The position numbers were made by a program, and so were the translations under genes. Shown here piece by piece: positions 1-13,800 of a stretch of 64,000 nt of DNA (its first letter is position 1; every line of letters begins with the position of its first letter). The notes beneath the pieces are model-generated. The model ran no database searches. It saw nothing but the letters and a program-made list of their open reading frames with translations, and was not told the origin of the DNA. The stretch is from Dicaeum eximium (taxonomy: Eukaryota; Chordata; Aves; Passeriformes; Dicaeidae): contig VWZP01008343.1 of the NCBI GenBank assembly GCA_013396995.1, positions 2,176,208-2,240,207 on the forward strand, read 5' to 3'.

Positions 1-3000
1 AACCAACTCTATTTTGGGAGGTACTTTGGGAGCAAACCTCTGATGCTTTCAGATCAGCCATCTGTCTCCTTTCTTGCCGAGTTACCTCTAGGTTATGCTC
101 TTCCCCCTCCTCAGCGTATTATCCTGTCTCTTGCACTCTCACATAGAGGCACTATCAAGAGAAAGAGCATTTTAGCAGTTAAGATGTGCAAAAATTGTCC
201 TGGAATATATGTTTACATACTCTTCTGAGCAATGGTTTCAACAATGGGATGAGGCAGTTTTAGGCCATGGTATTTGCTGTTTCTTATGGATTAGAAAGGG
301 GAGAAGGGGTGGTATAGGGACAGACACTTAGCACAATTTAAAACCATCCACACTATCCACTAAGGTCTGCACTCTGGGGTTCCTGAGGGCTGGAACATTC
401 CTGTGTGTCCCTGGTCAAGTCTGCAAACTCATCACATTGCCTGCAAGCAGCTCTTCAGGATAAATCATCTTTATTCCTTTGCAAGTTGCTGCTACATTCA
501 CCACTTCAAGGATGGGCTACCAGAGAATTTCATGTCTGCTTTACCCACATGTGAAGTGCCTTGTCCTGATGATAACCTCAGTTTACAGCAAGCTAATTGG
601 TATGCAGAAGTGTAGTCATTAGGCAAATCCAGCATTTTGGAACACACTTGCACTTCCTTAAAGGTCCTCCTGTAAAGTGCCCAAGCCATGGCAAGCTGTT
701 TGCTGTTCCTGCTGACTTTATGTGTGCTGATATGTTGCAGAGATGTAGCAAATTTTAAACAGATAACACAGGCTAAATTAATTTTTGGGAAAATATTAAA
801 TGAACCAAGAATTCAGCAGAACTCTAAATAGCATAATATATCAGTGCTCTAAGCACATACCCCATCCTTAAATGGTAGAATCCTCAAGCACAGGAATCTC
901 TGCTGCACTAGAAATTATATTAGTGCTTATGTTTCTGGAAAGAAATACAGGAACACAGGAATAAAATATAGAGGTTTAGGGAAAAGATGGCCAGATTAAG
1001 TGTTTTGATATTTGTAAAGAGGCATGAAATATTTTTTGCTGCCTTCCTTCAGCAGTTTGATCGACCATGACCATTGTAAAATTTGCTTCAATACAATCCA
1101 TTACAATCTACATGTCTATGCTGAAAATCTATTAGTCTACAAAGTAACACAGTTAACAAATTTAATGTTAAAATCACACTTGTATCAGCTACATAATATA
1201 ACAACCAAAGGAAAAAAAAACCTGAAGAATACCTTTAAGAACAGCTACAGTGAGTGGATTGAGCAGTCAGAATACTATTGATAGAACGTTGCAAAAATAG
1301 AAGTCAGCATAATCATGTCAGCTCTGGGAATATCTAACAAGTTTTGCTTAAACAGACCCTAAATCTCTTTAAAGAAATTCTGTGAAATGGCCTAAGGTAA
1401 TATAAAAACTGTTTTGAATAAAATATTACACATTTCTGAGGAAATACCTAAATATTTATATTATTATTCACTACGTAAGTGAAATATTCAGATGAGCTTT
1501 GTTTTTATGTCGTGCTTGCATCATCTAATTTCTGCATCAGTTTCAAACACCAACTTCTGTACTATGGGTGTCAGGGTGTGCTGAAAAGAGTAACATTTGA
1601 ATTGCTTTGGTAGCACACATCTTTGGAATCACACATTGTTGCCTTGAGTTTTTTTCCTAGTCCTCATGAGACTGAGGAATGAATTAATTCCTCATGAATT
1701 CATACCCTTTATATTGATATTTCTGCTTTAAACTGGATGAAGCTTATAGGTTTGCTACATTCCTCCCAGATTCCAGCTTCTCACCTTCCTACTGAAACTT
1801 GATGTGTTTTAATGTTCTTCTGATCTCTCTGTTTAAATGTTCAGAAAGGGATATTATTTAAATGGTTCAGTCCTGTGGTCAGATAACCTAGACACACCTC
1901 CACTGCTGAGAGATGTTACCACCCAGCATTTCTCAACCAAACTTGATTTAGAGCTGCTAAAATGTTCCCAATGCTTAGTAAAAATCCAAGTGAATTCAAA
2001 ACTTGTATTTAAAATTCTTGAGCTGACCCGACCAGACAGAATACATTCTTCATTTTTATCAGCAGCTAAAATTCAGACACCTCTTACTCTCCATTGCAAA
2101 ATTTCAATTGCTGTAAAAAAGTCAGTGAAAATAGGGACAGGGGAGGTTTGATCCTTTTTTTTTCCTTTGAAAATATTTTTTAAATTATAGAATATTTTCT
2201 TTATTATTCTTTGCCTGTGAAGGCACTTAAAGAAAGTGGGAAATCACATTCAAATATTCTTCTTAAAGCAATAAATAGCAATGAGAAGTTGTATTTAATT
2301 ATAAATCAATGAGCAGGACATTTCTGGTCAATCTACTTTCACTCTGTTAAGAATCTGAATAGAGTTCATATGACTACTGAAGAATATATACTTTCAGAAT
2401 GAGAGTAAAGAAAAACAGTGGTTAGTTGTTTTGTTGTTTTTTTGGTTGGTTTTTTTTATTTTATTTTTTTTATTTTTTTAAATATAGATGCAATTCATGT
2501 CCCAGGTTAATTTGGAATGCCACAAAATAATTCTCTGAAATGTCTTTTTTCTTGTATTAGTGAACAAGTTGAGTCACAAATGAGACTTCTCTAACCTTTG
2601 TCTACTTTTAGTGTCACATTCTGTTTAAATCTTTATGTGGTGCCTAAACACTTAGATTAATTTTCTTCCATTTTCTGGAAGCTCAAATGGGAAGTGCCAA
2701 AATATTTTGATATAAGTTGTTCTTCAGGGATTTTGGCTTAAAAGTACTATTGGCATAGTAGAAAATACCTGAAAATATGTTTTCATGTGATTTTCTCTGC
2801 AATTTCAGTGGCCAGAGATTCAGGAATTAAAGTACTTCAGATAAGTTTCACATCAATATTAATTTTTACTATTTTTTGGAGCTTGAAAATAATGTTTTTT
2901 GTTTGTTCCTTTTTTTTTTTAACTTTGTGATTAAAGAGCACATCGACCAATACATTGTACAGTGCAAGTGCCACATATAAGTTATCAATCTATATGCAAA

Positions 3001-4584
3001 AGATGACAGAAAGTGACAAGTATTATAGTCTTCTATGATAAATAATGACTGAATGAGTGTTTGTCCCTGAATCATAAATTCTTGCTGTCATATTCTATAT
3101 TAGAAAAAGTTGAAAAGTTCTATTTTATGAGAAGCCATGTGGTATGGCATATGTATAAGAACAAACAACCTTTATCATTTGAATCATTAATTAAGATTTT
3201 TTTTTTCCCCTGTGAATTGCAATTTTGCCAAATATTTAGGTTCTGAAACAATGATTCACCACCCTGAAGTCTTTAGAGTACTTCTAGCTTCAGATACCTA
3301 AAATATTGAATGGAGTAATATGATTTCCTCCCTTCATACAAAACTTTATAAATCAAATTATGATTGTTTCCCTCTAATACTAGAGCTAGCATAATTTCTT
3401 TGTGATTTTTAAAAGAATATTGAGATACATTATTCTTGTGAAGCTGTAAATACATCACTGATTTTGCGTTTGCACACACACAAGTCTACTTCATTCTGGA
3501 AACTGAACAGGGTGAGATTTGAAACATAAACAATCTGTGGTGGACCTCTCCCCTTGCTTACTGAGTAAAATCAAGAGGAATCATCCACATGCATTGGATC
3601 AAGGAAACACAAAGCAGTCAGTTTTGCACTGTAGGCACTAGCTCAGACTTACAGGCATCTCTCTGACTATGACAGGAGCCAATTAACAGCCAGAGCAGGC
3701 AGAGGCTGAGCTGCTCATTGACTTCAGCCAAGTGTGAGAAGCTGAATGCTTTGTCTTGCTAACAGCTGTAGGCCTGTTTTTTTGCTTACATCTACCACAT
3801 CATCATTTTAAAAAACTTTCTTCTATTCCCTGGAAAAGCCCAGGTTTTATTTTGCTTATTAAAATATGTGCTAGTTTAGTACTATTGACTGAGCCCATCT
3901 TGAACACGCAACCCACAATTTTCTGAGTTTTGCAGCTTAGCTGAATTCCAGAGAGCTTTCTAAGAGATAGCAAAAGGGGTAATCCAGATAGCAGGGCAAG
4001 CATGCTGCCAAATTTAAAATTATCTCTCCAAGATATGGACAAGCTGCGGCTTTCTGCCAAATAACTGTATGATTAACACAAAGAAAGCAATGCGTTTTTT
4101 CTCTAGACTCATTCTGAAATTTATCCTTGCCTGTCTGTCAAAACACAAACCCAAACAGCTGAAAATAGTTCAAGACAGAAATGAAAAAAAAGGCTTGAAT
4201 TTTTGGCTAAATTTTATAGAAAGTCCTAAAAATAAAGACTTCCAAAATCTCGGATAATGTGGGTATGAACAGGTTTGTCATCCATCTCCCTCTCATGAGA
4301 ATTTGAATTGTAATGGGATTTTTTTTTTTTTCTCTAATGTTTTAAAAAACTTCTTTAGTGGAAGGAGCAAGGCAAGGAAGAAATAAAAAATAGAAAAAAA
4401 CCTGGTTTTATTTTTGTATTATCATAGATTATATGATAGAAGGCAGTGTGTTATGAAAAAATATTTTATTTCATCAGAGCCATATTCTCATGCAGATTTG
4501 TCCATCCCTGTTAGATATTCTCTAGAATAAAAATTTTATAAAAGGGAAAATATGTAAAAAAAAAAATCTGTATCTAATGTTTAC
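1..4584. other. Unique AT-rich DNA, no gene seen
   Basis: No open frame here exceeds 104 codons, and none has a recognisable domain or a composition unlike chance ORFs in AT-rich DNA. The stretch holds short homopolymer runs (for example T runs near 2153-2163 and 4320-4331) and one longer T-rich tract listed separately. I see no CR1 tail, LTR end or small RNA gene. Intronic or intergenic sequence is the simplest reading. Confidence 0.6.
2425..2480. repeat. T-rich low-complexity tract
   Basis: This is a run of thymines broken by single G or A bases (TTG and TTA interruptions). It resembles a decayed homopolymer or a poly-T/poly-A tail read on the opposite strand. No retroposed body is recognisable beside it, so it is called simple low-complexity sequence only. 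Confidence 0.8.
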
Positions 4585-5099
4585 CATAGAATCATAGAAT
4601 GATTTGGGTTGGAAGGCACCCTAAAGACCATTTAGTGCCAACACCCTGCTGTGGGCAGGGATTATTTCTGCTGTTTCAGGTTGTTCAGAGCCCCATCCAG
4701 TCTGGCCTGAAACATTTCCAGGGCTGGGGCATACACAGTTTTTCTGGGGAACCTGTTCAGTGCCTCAGCACTCATAAAGTAAAGAATTTCTTCCCAATAA
4801 TTAATTTGTATCTACCAATTTTCAGTTTGAAGCCATTCCCCCTTGTCCTGTCACTACATGTCTTTGTATATATTCTCTCTCCATCTTTCTTGTAGTCTCC
4901 CTTCATGTACTAGAAGGCCGCAAGTAGGTCACCCAGAAGTCTTCTCTTTTCCAGGCTGAACAAACCCTATTTTCTGAGCCTTTCCTCAAAGGAGGAGTGC
5001 TCCATTCCTCTAATCAACTTGGTGGCCCTACTTTGTACTCAGTCCAACAGGTTCATGCCCTTCCTCTGCAGGGACCCCAGAGCTGGATACAATACTCAA
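4585..5099 (-). mobile_element. CR1 non-LTR retrotransposon, 3' fragment
   Basis: Read on the minus strand this ends in the CR1 tail: on the plus strand it opens with CATAGAATCATAGAATG, followed by TTGGGTTGGAAGGCACC, the reverse complement of the conserved CR1 3' end. The body matches the 3' part of ORF2 and the 3' UTR, including the segment coding for the Leu-Glu-Lys-Arg-Arg stretch (reverse of CTTCTCTTTTCCAGGCTG). About 515 bp remain of a family that is several kb when full length. The usual 5' truncation of target-primed reverse transcription explains the missing upstream part. The reading frame is broken and the copy is inactive. Confidence 0.93.
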
Positions 5100-5269
5100 C
5101 ATTTATGCTTAAATTTAAGTTTCTTCATAGACTTCATCTAATACTGAAGTACTAAGGCCTGAACCAAATTTATGCCCTAGATGAACCTTCAATCAAATGT
5201 TGTACTTTTTTTTTTTTTCTCATTAACACAGTATTGTTATATGTGTTCATTTACGGGCAAAACATGTGT

Positions 5270-5740
5270 TTACCTTTCTGTACCTAGAAATTGGATAAGG
5301 CCACTCCTGACCGTATCAGCAGTGTAGAGGATCAAAGACAGCTCCCTTGCTTCTTCATTGAGACCTGCCCAGGCCTTGGGAGAAATCCAACAGGAGAATG
5401 AAATTAGAAATTATGTCAGCTTGTTTGTTTAACAGTATAAAAGCTGGGCTACTGCCACAGCAAAGAGGGGAAGCCTTATGACCTGCAAATGTGGATGTAC
5501 ACCAGGATTTCCCAGGCCCTGTGCATGGCTCTCCAGGTCTTCACTGTGATAGTTTCTTGCCATGGCTGGTGTTTCTGGGACTTAGATGATGGTAGAGTAT
5601 TGGGGAAACTGGTGATGTAGAGTTCCCAGTTACCAGTCATGGTTTCCCAGTCCTTCACTGTGACTGTTCCACACCTGACACTGGTCGGACCTGGATCTTT
5701 ACTGGGGTAACTGGAGATGTATCTTAATCACTATAGGCAT
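5270..5740 (+). mobile_element. Possible ERV LTR (solo, diverged)
   Basis: This block is more GC-rich than its surroundings. It contains a TATA-like box (AGTATAAAAGCTGGGC at about 5434), followed by a C/T- and G-rich downstream part with repeated phrases such as GGTTTCCCAGTCC. The layout resembles the U3-R-U5 order of avian ERV LTRs, and the wording is similar to songbird LTRs I know, but I could not find a clear TG...CA boundary pair, a target duplication or a good AATAAA signal. It follows the CR1 fragment by about 170 bp. It could instead be unique GC-richer DNA. Confidence 0.35.
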
Positions 5741-8700
5741 TCTTTCATATTAATGCTTATGTGCATTGCATAGCTTATCCTTCTGTGATCCATTGCAGTT
5801 GTATGTTTTAGTAAATCACAGCTGGGGTCTGTGTCAGTCTCTGACCCTATCTACCAGCAAAACAAATACTAATAAAGTACTGCAAAGAAAATTCATAAAA
5901 GTTCAAAGAGTTCATAAAAGATATCCTGTCTCCCACTTTTTTGATTTATTTCCCAGAAGTTGTTTTCAGGTACATTTTTTGCTACTGTTTTAATAAATCA
6001 GAACTCTAAGTTCATGTCAACTCTGATTTACCAAAATCCACAAACTCTTCAAGTTTGAACCTAATGACTCTGTTATTATCAGTAAAACAAATAGAACTGG
6101 GGCACAGATTTAAACCCTGAACATTTTCTTCACTCTTTAATAGAGAGCTCAAGCCTCTGGCATTGTTTTGACTTCTGTGAACTAGCACTCTTCCAGGTAA
6201 TATTTAGACCATTGATAGTTCCCAGGAGGCAGGATAGAAAAAGCCACATATTCTGTTTATACTATATATTGTATATATTCTGGAGCTGTGATGTGCCAGC
6301 AGTCCTTAGTGCTGGAGAATGAGCCTATTTTATTTGATAATATAAATGTATCCAGTGAAACTCTGGATTCTCACAGTAACTCTGCCTCTAATACTTTACC
6401 ACTCTGGACATAAATCTAGACACAAACTAGTTTTTATTTCTAACCTACCAGAAATACAGTGGAGGTCATCATTTTTACTGAAAACTCATGTCCTTATGGG
6501 TCCTTAGCTTTCCTATGTACAGTTTTCCTGGTACTTAAGGAACCAAAGACCCAAGAAGTCGTAAGTCTAGCATTTCCCATAATCCACTCAGATCTTTTCT
6601 GCACAGAAGCTTCAGGCAGTCTGTGTTTGGGTGCCTCATAGTAAAGTACCCAGCTAATTGCATACTGGTGCCCTAATGTACCTCTAGGGCCCTCAAATGA
6701 ACCATCTAGAGAAGCTGTGGCCTTCTGTCATGCCCAGGTTTTGGGTTCTTATTTTGTGTTTTGATTTAAAAGCGTGTCTTAGTGCTGAGAGTTGATGGAA
6801 TTGGAAGAAACAACTGGATCTATTCAAAGTTTTCAGAATTTAATATTAAAAACAAAAGAAAACAAAAAAACCCAAAAAACAACTTTAAAATTGATCATTA
6901 AACAAGTATCAGTCTTGTGATACTTTTGAAAGGTCATATTTAGTGGAAATAATACCTATTTCAACTCTGTACTTAAATAACAATAACTTAGCTTCATACT
7001 CTTGTTCTTAACTAATTTGCAGACAAATTAACATCTGACATTCTTCTGAACAAAAGGAAGCAATTTAAGCCACATTTGGCTGTTCTGAAATAGTTATGTG
7101 TTTTTAAATAAGCTAATATTTGGAAATTAGCAATGTCTTAATTTTGTCTACATCTGTCAATCAATAACATATTTAAGTAAGTCTTGCTATACAGCACATT
7201 ATATGCATGGTCCTCTATTTTTGTCTTTAATTGTAGTTTTTTTAATCCATAGCTTTGGGAAAAAATACCTTTAGCATCAGTCAGGACTATAACTTTACAA
7301 GCTGTAAAAAAGCCCCAAATCATAGTCAGTTTATTCCTAGGAGAGTCACCATAAAAAACCAAACAAGGCTTTTTTAATGCTTCCCCCCTTCTTTTTTGCT
7401 GCTAGCTGACTCTACAAATATCACATATATTTTTTTCATTTCTTTACATTGCAACCCACCTGAGAGTTCATAAAACATGTGCTTGTTCCTCGTGGTTCGG
7501 CAAACTCAGTAAAAGGTAGAAATATATTAAGTTTGTACATCCCTAGTAGAATTATTAGGGAATAAGAAACAATGACCCCTACAAGAAGTCAGAATTCAAC
7601 AGGGATGTAAAGTAGATTGATCATAGTAAAAGAAACCTACCAGAAGAAAACAATACAGCACTCAAATTTTTCAGGTCCCAAGGTAGCTCTCTAAGTAGTT
7701 GAAACTGCAGCCATAGCCACTTATTATTTTTGTTTAAATAAATATTTAAATATACTTTGTGACAGAATTTTTTTTCATGGACAGTAAGAGCTGTGACAAA
7801 CTTTTTTTCAAATATTGCTAGTGGCTAAAAAAATACATCTCATGTGTGAATTGAATTTTGGAATTATCCTAATCTTTGTGTGGGGAATATAGAATTAGGA
7901 AAATAATTTCATCATATAGATGCCTGCACTTGCATAAAGTTACATGAAATGGACTTGGTCTACAATGGCACTTAGACTTTTTCCAGATGTGGCTGAAGAG
8001 CTAAAAATCAACATTAGTGAGTTTTTTTTATTTTCTCACCAACATGTAGCAGAGATATCCATTGCCATGGCATAAAATCTGATTCCTTATTACAGTACAT
8101 ATAGATTCTTTAATTAACTTGTTCTTTGGTCTGTACTTAGTTCTACATGGAAGAATTTGCAGTATTTGAAAAGACATTTAAAATTTATCACATTTTCTTC
8201 CCTGCAGTGTTTTACTGTTAAAAAAAATACTGACAAGACTTTTATACAACCCTTGACCAATGATTCTTTCTGTGATCCCAGGACTTTAAAGGTGTCTAAC
8301 TAGAAGGAAACTCTAGCTGTGGGGATGTAGGTGATTTTCAGTTGGGCTGAATCTCAGTCCATAAAGTCTAAACTTAGTTTTTTTTATGTCCAGAAAATTT
8401 ACTGAGTAGCACTTATTTTCTGAAGCTAAAATTCTGAACAGTCCCTAATGAATTTGGTGTATATTATTTGATAATGGTGAAACACCACTAAAACAAATCA
8501 CATGTGATATTACTGTTTTAAATCCATAGAGAATTACTGTCCATGCACACACACACACAAAATTCCCCTCCCCAAATAAAATCCAACAACTAGAACCAAC
8601 CTACCAAGCAAACAAACAAATAAATTCTCTTACTGGTCTGAGATATGTACTTAATAAATAGACTAGAGCTATTTTACACTATATGCACTAATATATCCCA

Positions 8701-9049
8701 AATCTCTGTCCATCATTGCTCATATATGCCTATATCTGTTTAAACACATTAAATTACTCATCACTAGTAACTTTATAAACTTATTCATATCCAGGTGTTC
8801 AATCATCATTTTGGCTTATAACATTTTGTGAAACCTTCAGATGAAAATATTCAGCTTGTCAGCATCCTGATAAATACTTATTTATTGGCTTTTTCAAATG
8901 ACTTCAGGAAGGAGTAAATATCATTATGTGCTTTGACAAGTAAGGTAGAATGACTGGCTGAACAACAACCAACAAGTTCACAATCAATGTCTTCCAAAAC
9001 AAAGGTAGTAAGTACTTAATCTAGAAGATGACAGCAATGCTGTTCCCCT
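5741..9049. other. Unique AT-rich DNA, no gene seen
   Basis: Only short open frames occur (up to 75 codons) and none is recognisable. There is a short (CA)7 run at 8546-8559. No CR1 tail or LTR end is visible. Confidence 0.6.
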
Positions 9050-9297
9050 CTCCTGGAAGGAGATATTTATACGCAAATTAACATTTGACCCAGTAATTCT
9101 GGTTCAACAGCAAGTTGGATAGAAAGTATAAAGTTAGGTATATCCTCTATCCTTGCTGAGGCCTGTTCCTGGGATCATGTTGCCTGGGCTTCAGCAGGTA
9201 TACCTGTGCTGTTAAATAAGAGTTATGAAATAAGCTTGGCTCCTGAAGTCCACACTTCTTGCTGGAAGCTCCCTGCGTGAATCTGTTTGGGTCTGCA
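9050..9297 (+). mobile_element. Possible LTR 3' portion (R-U5-like)
   Basis: The segment around 9158-9297 has a TTAAATAAGAGTTATG stretch that looks like a degenerate polyadenylation signal. It is followed by a GC-richer tail ending in CA (GGGTCTGCA at 9289-9297), the order expected for the end of an avian retroviral LTR. The 5' boundary is not identifiable and no target duplication was found. The similarity is from memory of songbird LTRs and is weak. Confidence 0.3.
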
Positions 9298-10539
9298 TCT
9301 ACTTACATTAATTAAGATATTATTTCTACATTTTCATGGAAGAGTTTGCTTCCTAAAACTCTCCAAGGGCAATGAGGCAGAAACCATGCCACCATTTGGT
9401 GAGCTGCAGCATCTGCACTGATCAGATGCTCCTTCAGAAAACAATCTCTGCAGCCCCATTCCTCCATGTGCTTCTAAGGGCATGTAATGTGAACTCTTCC
9501 AGTTTCATCCTGACACTGTTGAGGGAAAGAGTGTATACTTTTATTTAGTTATTTAGTTATTTATTTTTATTGCAGACATGCAGAGCAATGAAGTAGAGTA
9601 AACAACCAGGAGACAGGGAAATAGCATTAGACTCAGAACACCCAGGACAAAAAGATAAGGCCAATCCATTTTAGGAAGAGCTTGATCAATGTGTCACAGT
9701 TTGCACCACAGTCTTGAACAAAATATACATAGCCAAGAACTTCAAACCCAAAAATGTTGATCACAGAGAGACTAATGAAGTTGCAGAGGAGATGTTAACT
9801 CCCTTACTAGGATGAATAACAAAAACTATAATCTCAGGTTTTATCAAATATAAATAATCCTCCATTACTAATTTAGTTACCAAATTTGTAATAGGCAATT
9901 ATATTTTAAAACTGCTGCTGCTTAACAAAACTCTAGGAAAAACTATCCCAGGTACTTACCTTGTTATACACTTTATATGGGAAAGGACAAATTCTCTCTT
10001 TTTAATGACTTTTTTTCTATGACAAATATTTGTCAAGATAAAAGAACAGCATTACTTTTGTCAGCTTCCAATTCACTGTTTAAAGAATCAATTTTTGCAT
10101 CTCCTCTCAATGTCAGCATGAAGGTCCTACCTCCACCTTTCGCTAGATTTGAAATTTTACACTGACTTTCTAAATGCCTTGTCAGCTAGTCTGTAGAATA
10201 TTGGACTGTGTGGCCCTAAATGAATAATCAATTTTAATAATGATTTACTTTAACATTGAAGAGTGTGGTCCAAAAAATGTAGGGGTTTTGCTGCACTACC
10301 ATAGCAGAAGTCTGATACTGTATAATACAATGAGGAACTTGGTCTTCACTCTTCATTTTCCTGCAGTGAAGTGACTTATTGTCTATAATCTGCCATTTAG
10401 GTTGTTGGGGTTTTTTTGGTCTATTTGTAAACCCTTAGGCTGAAATATTTAACACACATATCAAAGCAGTTCTGTAAACTCCTTTGAAAATTTATATATT
10501 ATGAAATATTAATGTAAAGTATCTTGTATCTCTTGGGTG
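9298..10539. other. Unique AT-rich DNA, no gene seen
   Basis: It contains a short degenerate TTTAGTTA repeat at about 9541-9570 and otherwise non-repetitive AT-rich sequence. The longest frame (9977-10165, 62 codons) has no recognisable domain. Confidence 0.6.
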
Positions 10540-10864
10540 AGTACAGACATGATGTTGTAAGAGTTGCCTGCTGACCAGGAACAAGAAGTGGATCAGCCCT
10601 CTGGATTGCATTCACAGGCCATGGTCCTCTTGAGGGATGCCAACCACCCCGAGATCTGTGGGGGTGACAGCACACTGATGCATGGGCAATCCAGGAGCTT
10701 CCTGGAGTGCATAGATGGTAACTTCCTCCTCTGAAAGGTCTGCTTGTGAGACTCCCATGGTATAAGGTCCTGCAGGGAAGAAAGGCCCAAGAAAGCTGAT
10801 TAATGTTCAAGAATCACCCACTCCACACTTAAGAGTGGCCCATCCCAACAAATAAAAAGTCAGG
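10540..10864 (+). mobile_element. CR1 fragment, endonuclease region of ORF2
   Basis: Broken frames on the plus strand can be read as CR1 ORF2 endonuclease C-terminus. A PADQEQEVDQ-like segment at about 10565 and a QSRSFLECIDGNFLL-like segment at about 10687-10731 correspond to the conserved tract after the GDFNHPDIC motif, here decayed to RDANHPEIC. It then jumps to the downstream motif with GAGGGAAGAAAGGCCCAAGA-like wording near 10770 and ends at CCCATCCCAACAAATAAAAA. Both the 5' end and the reverse transcriptase and tail are missing, and an internal piece is deleted near 10735. Several frame breaks make it a relic. Survival of only the endonuclease part is unusual for CR1, which normally keeps its 3' end. 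Confidence 0.85.
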
Positions 10865-13800
10865 GAAAAAAAAATATATTCTACTCTATTTTGTTCTAGT
10901 CTAGTCTATGCATAGAGTTAAAATATTTTGTAATCATTGAAGTAGAAACTAATTCTGACAACATTGGAAGAAGTTATCAAAATTCTGGGTACACAGCTTC
11001 AAAATTAATTATTCATAACCTATTAAATAGAGCTAGAGACTGCTTGGAAATGTTGTTGCAGGTAATAAAGAAGATTAATGATTATAAAAGGAAAATATGC
11101 TAGTTTGGTAAAAATTACATCTCAGCTGAATGGCTAGTAGAATTTTTTATTTCTCTAGATTTATCATTTGACTACAAATTTATCAGAAAAACTGTTACTC
11201 TAAGTGTACATGAAATCTTTGATTGCTATTGTTTGCTAAGATGTTGATTTCTTAGGATTGTCCCCTGAAAGTCCAAACTTAAAGTTGGTAACAAATCCGC
11301 AAGTGAAGAATCCATCAAAAACCAATAAAAGAGCTATCTCTACTATTAGAATCATAATTGATTCTGAAATTAGGCAAGCATTCTCACACTTGCCATTCTG
11401 CAAGACAGAAGCAAGGTGAATGTCAGCTCTTCTGATAACACTTTGAGAAAGAAGGTAAACTAGTAATTCTTTAATAGGCTTTTTATCTTTAAAATGTCTT
11501 ATTTATATATTATTTAATTAGGTATTTGCACATCCCCTGCAATTAACTTATGATACCATATTACATTAAGAGTTTTTTTATTAGTATTTACACTAAAGTG
11601 GCATTAAATTACTCCAGCATTCAACAAGCACACTTAAAAAAATTCTAATGCTTAAAGAACTATCCTTATAAAATAACTTATGCATTCCAAATATTAAAAT
11701 AACCTTTTTCTCTACTTAGTCAAAATGCATTTCTGTCCTAGAAAATACATACATCACATTTTCATCTCACTAACTCATTAGCAAAAAACCCAAACACTTT
11801 CTGTGCCAAGCATAAAATCCCTCACCATTGAGTTTGCCATCACTTAAAAAGTTTCTTTCCAAGTTAAAAACTAAAATTCTTTCCTTACATTTCAGTTTAC
11901 TTTCTTTACTGTTAAGATACCAGTAGATGCAAAAGGACATGTGTGGTATCTGACTTTATTGTCAAGCTACATCATTATTCTTGTCACTGGAGTGGGGCAC
12001 AGTGGAAAAAGAAAACTGTCATCCTCTAAATTACCAATGCCATTATTTTCATACCCAAATTCTCCCTTTCTGGGGTACTCCTAATTTGAAGTAACATGAT
12101 CTTAGTTGGTGGGATGCAATGAGGGTATAAAGTTGTGTTATGGCTGAAGATGCAGAAATAAGGTCATTAGCATATAGATGCAATAAATTTTACATCAAGG
12201 GCAAATCAGCTTTCAGATGGCTGTTTCACCCTGTTAAAACATTCTCTCCAGGATCCAGATTACTCAATATTCTTGACACTTAATCAAGGTTGGCCAGCAT
12301 ACAGCAAGCAAGCCTAAGTGAAATATGTATCGCAGCAATATTTTAACTTACACTATCTTCAGCTACCTTCAGCTTTTCAATCTCTCAGCTTTTCCAGGTT
12401 AGAGGGAGTATTTGATCATTTTCAGCATGTTTCCATATCAGTATTTAAAAAAAACTCAAAACTTGCCTTAGAGTTAATGTCTCAGTACCACACACACAAA
12501 ATTCCTTTATATCAAAATTTTAATATTTAAAAAAAAATGTTTCTACTTCAAAATCTGTCTACAAAAGAAAAAATTATCAGCCAAATTTTTCTCAATAAAA
12601 TTTTAGACATGAAAAGTCAGTGAAAAGTTATATCTGTTCCACAAGTCAAGAACATAGTTTAAAAACCTACAGTTAAGAATAAAACTACACTTAAAATTAA
12701 AATCTTATTTCATTACTTCCAAAGATATAGGTGGTGCTTCTTTAAGAAAACTGGTTTTTTGTTTTCACTTTTAGACTTCTGTTCAAGTGCACTAATTCTA
12801 TAAGATCCAGAATTCAAATTCTTCTGACAGAATTTGATTTTATCTTAAAAGAATGGTGCTTAAAATAGGATAAAGGTAGTGCTTTGTGTAAATATTTAAA
12901 TTTTGCTTAAAATTTACTGGTTTTACCACACCAATCCTTTCCAATACAGAAATTGGAAATCTATTTTAAAGCTCCTAAAATGTCTCATCTTTCAGCAAGC
13001 AGAAAGAGAAATAAAGGTAGGAAGCAGACATTTAAAATCCTCAGCATGAAAAGGAGTGCAGAAATGCTTGTGTTGAAGCTAAGCTCACATTACTACTTAA
13101 TTTTAGTGAAATTAAGTTTCTTCTTAATTAAGTAACTTCTTAAAAATTAATAAGTTTTTGTAAAAATGTATGCCTTCATACTCTATAACTATTTCTTGTG
13201 AATTAGACAATTTTCAGCTTGAATTTATGAATCCTGAGGTCACATATTTTGTTTTCCTGTGTTTTGATCCAGTCAACTTGCTAAGAGAGTCTTGCAAAGG
13301 AAAAAAAATCCTTTCATCATGAAGGACTTGGTTCCTGTAAATAATAGTTAACAGACCTCATGTTTTGTACCACACCACTATAGCCAAATCTTTCTGAAGC
13401 ATTCCTAAATTCCAGTACTCTGCTATTAGGAATCATTATTGTGGCAGCAGACAGCAGTTGCTGTCTTCAGACATGACCTTGTGGGTTTTTGCAACAAATC
13501 ACATTGAAAATATTTTAATGTGGCTATGTGTAATTTGTGGTTTGATTTTGGAAGATAAAGTGGAAAAAATGTAACTCCTCTGCTCATAAACAGTATTTCA
13601 GCTGTTAGCCCACTGATGTTTCAAGTATTTTCATGTAAATTTATATTTAGATTTTTGAAAAACAGCAAAAATCTTCATGGATGGCATAGGTCTCTTATTT
13701 CCTTCACCTTGTTTAAGATAAGATCTTAGCTATTGACATAGAAGTTTAATTACTCTAGAAATCACATGCGTATTTGCAAATGATTTAAAACATTCCAGCA

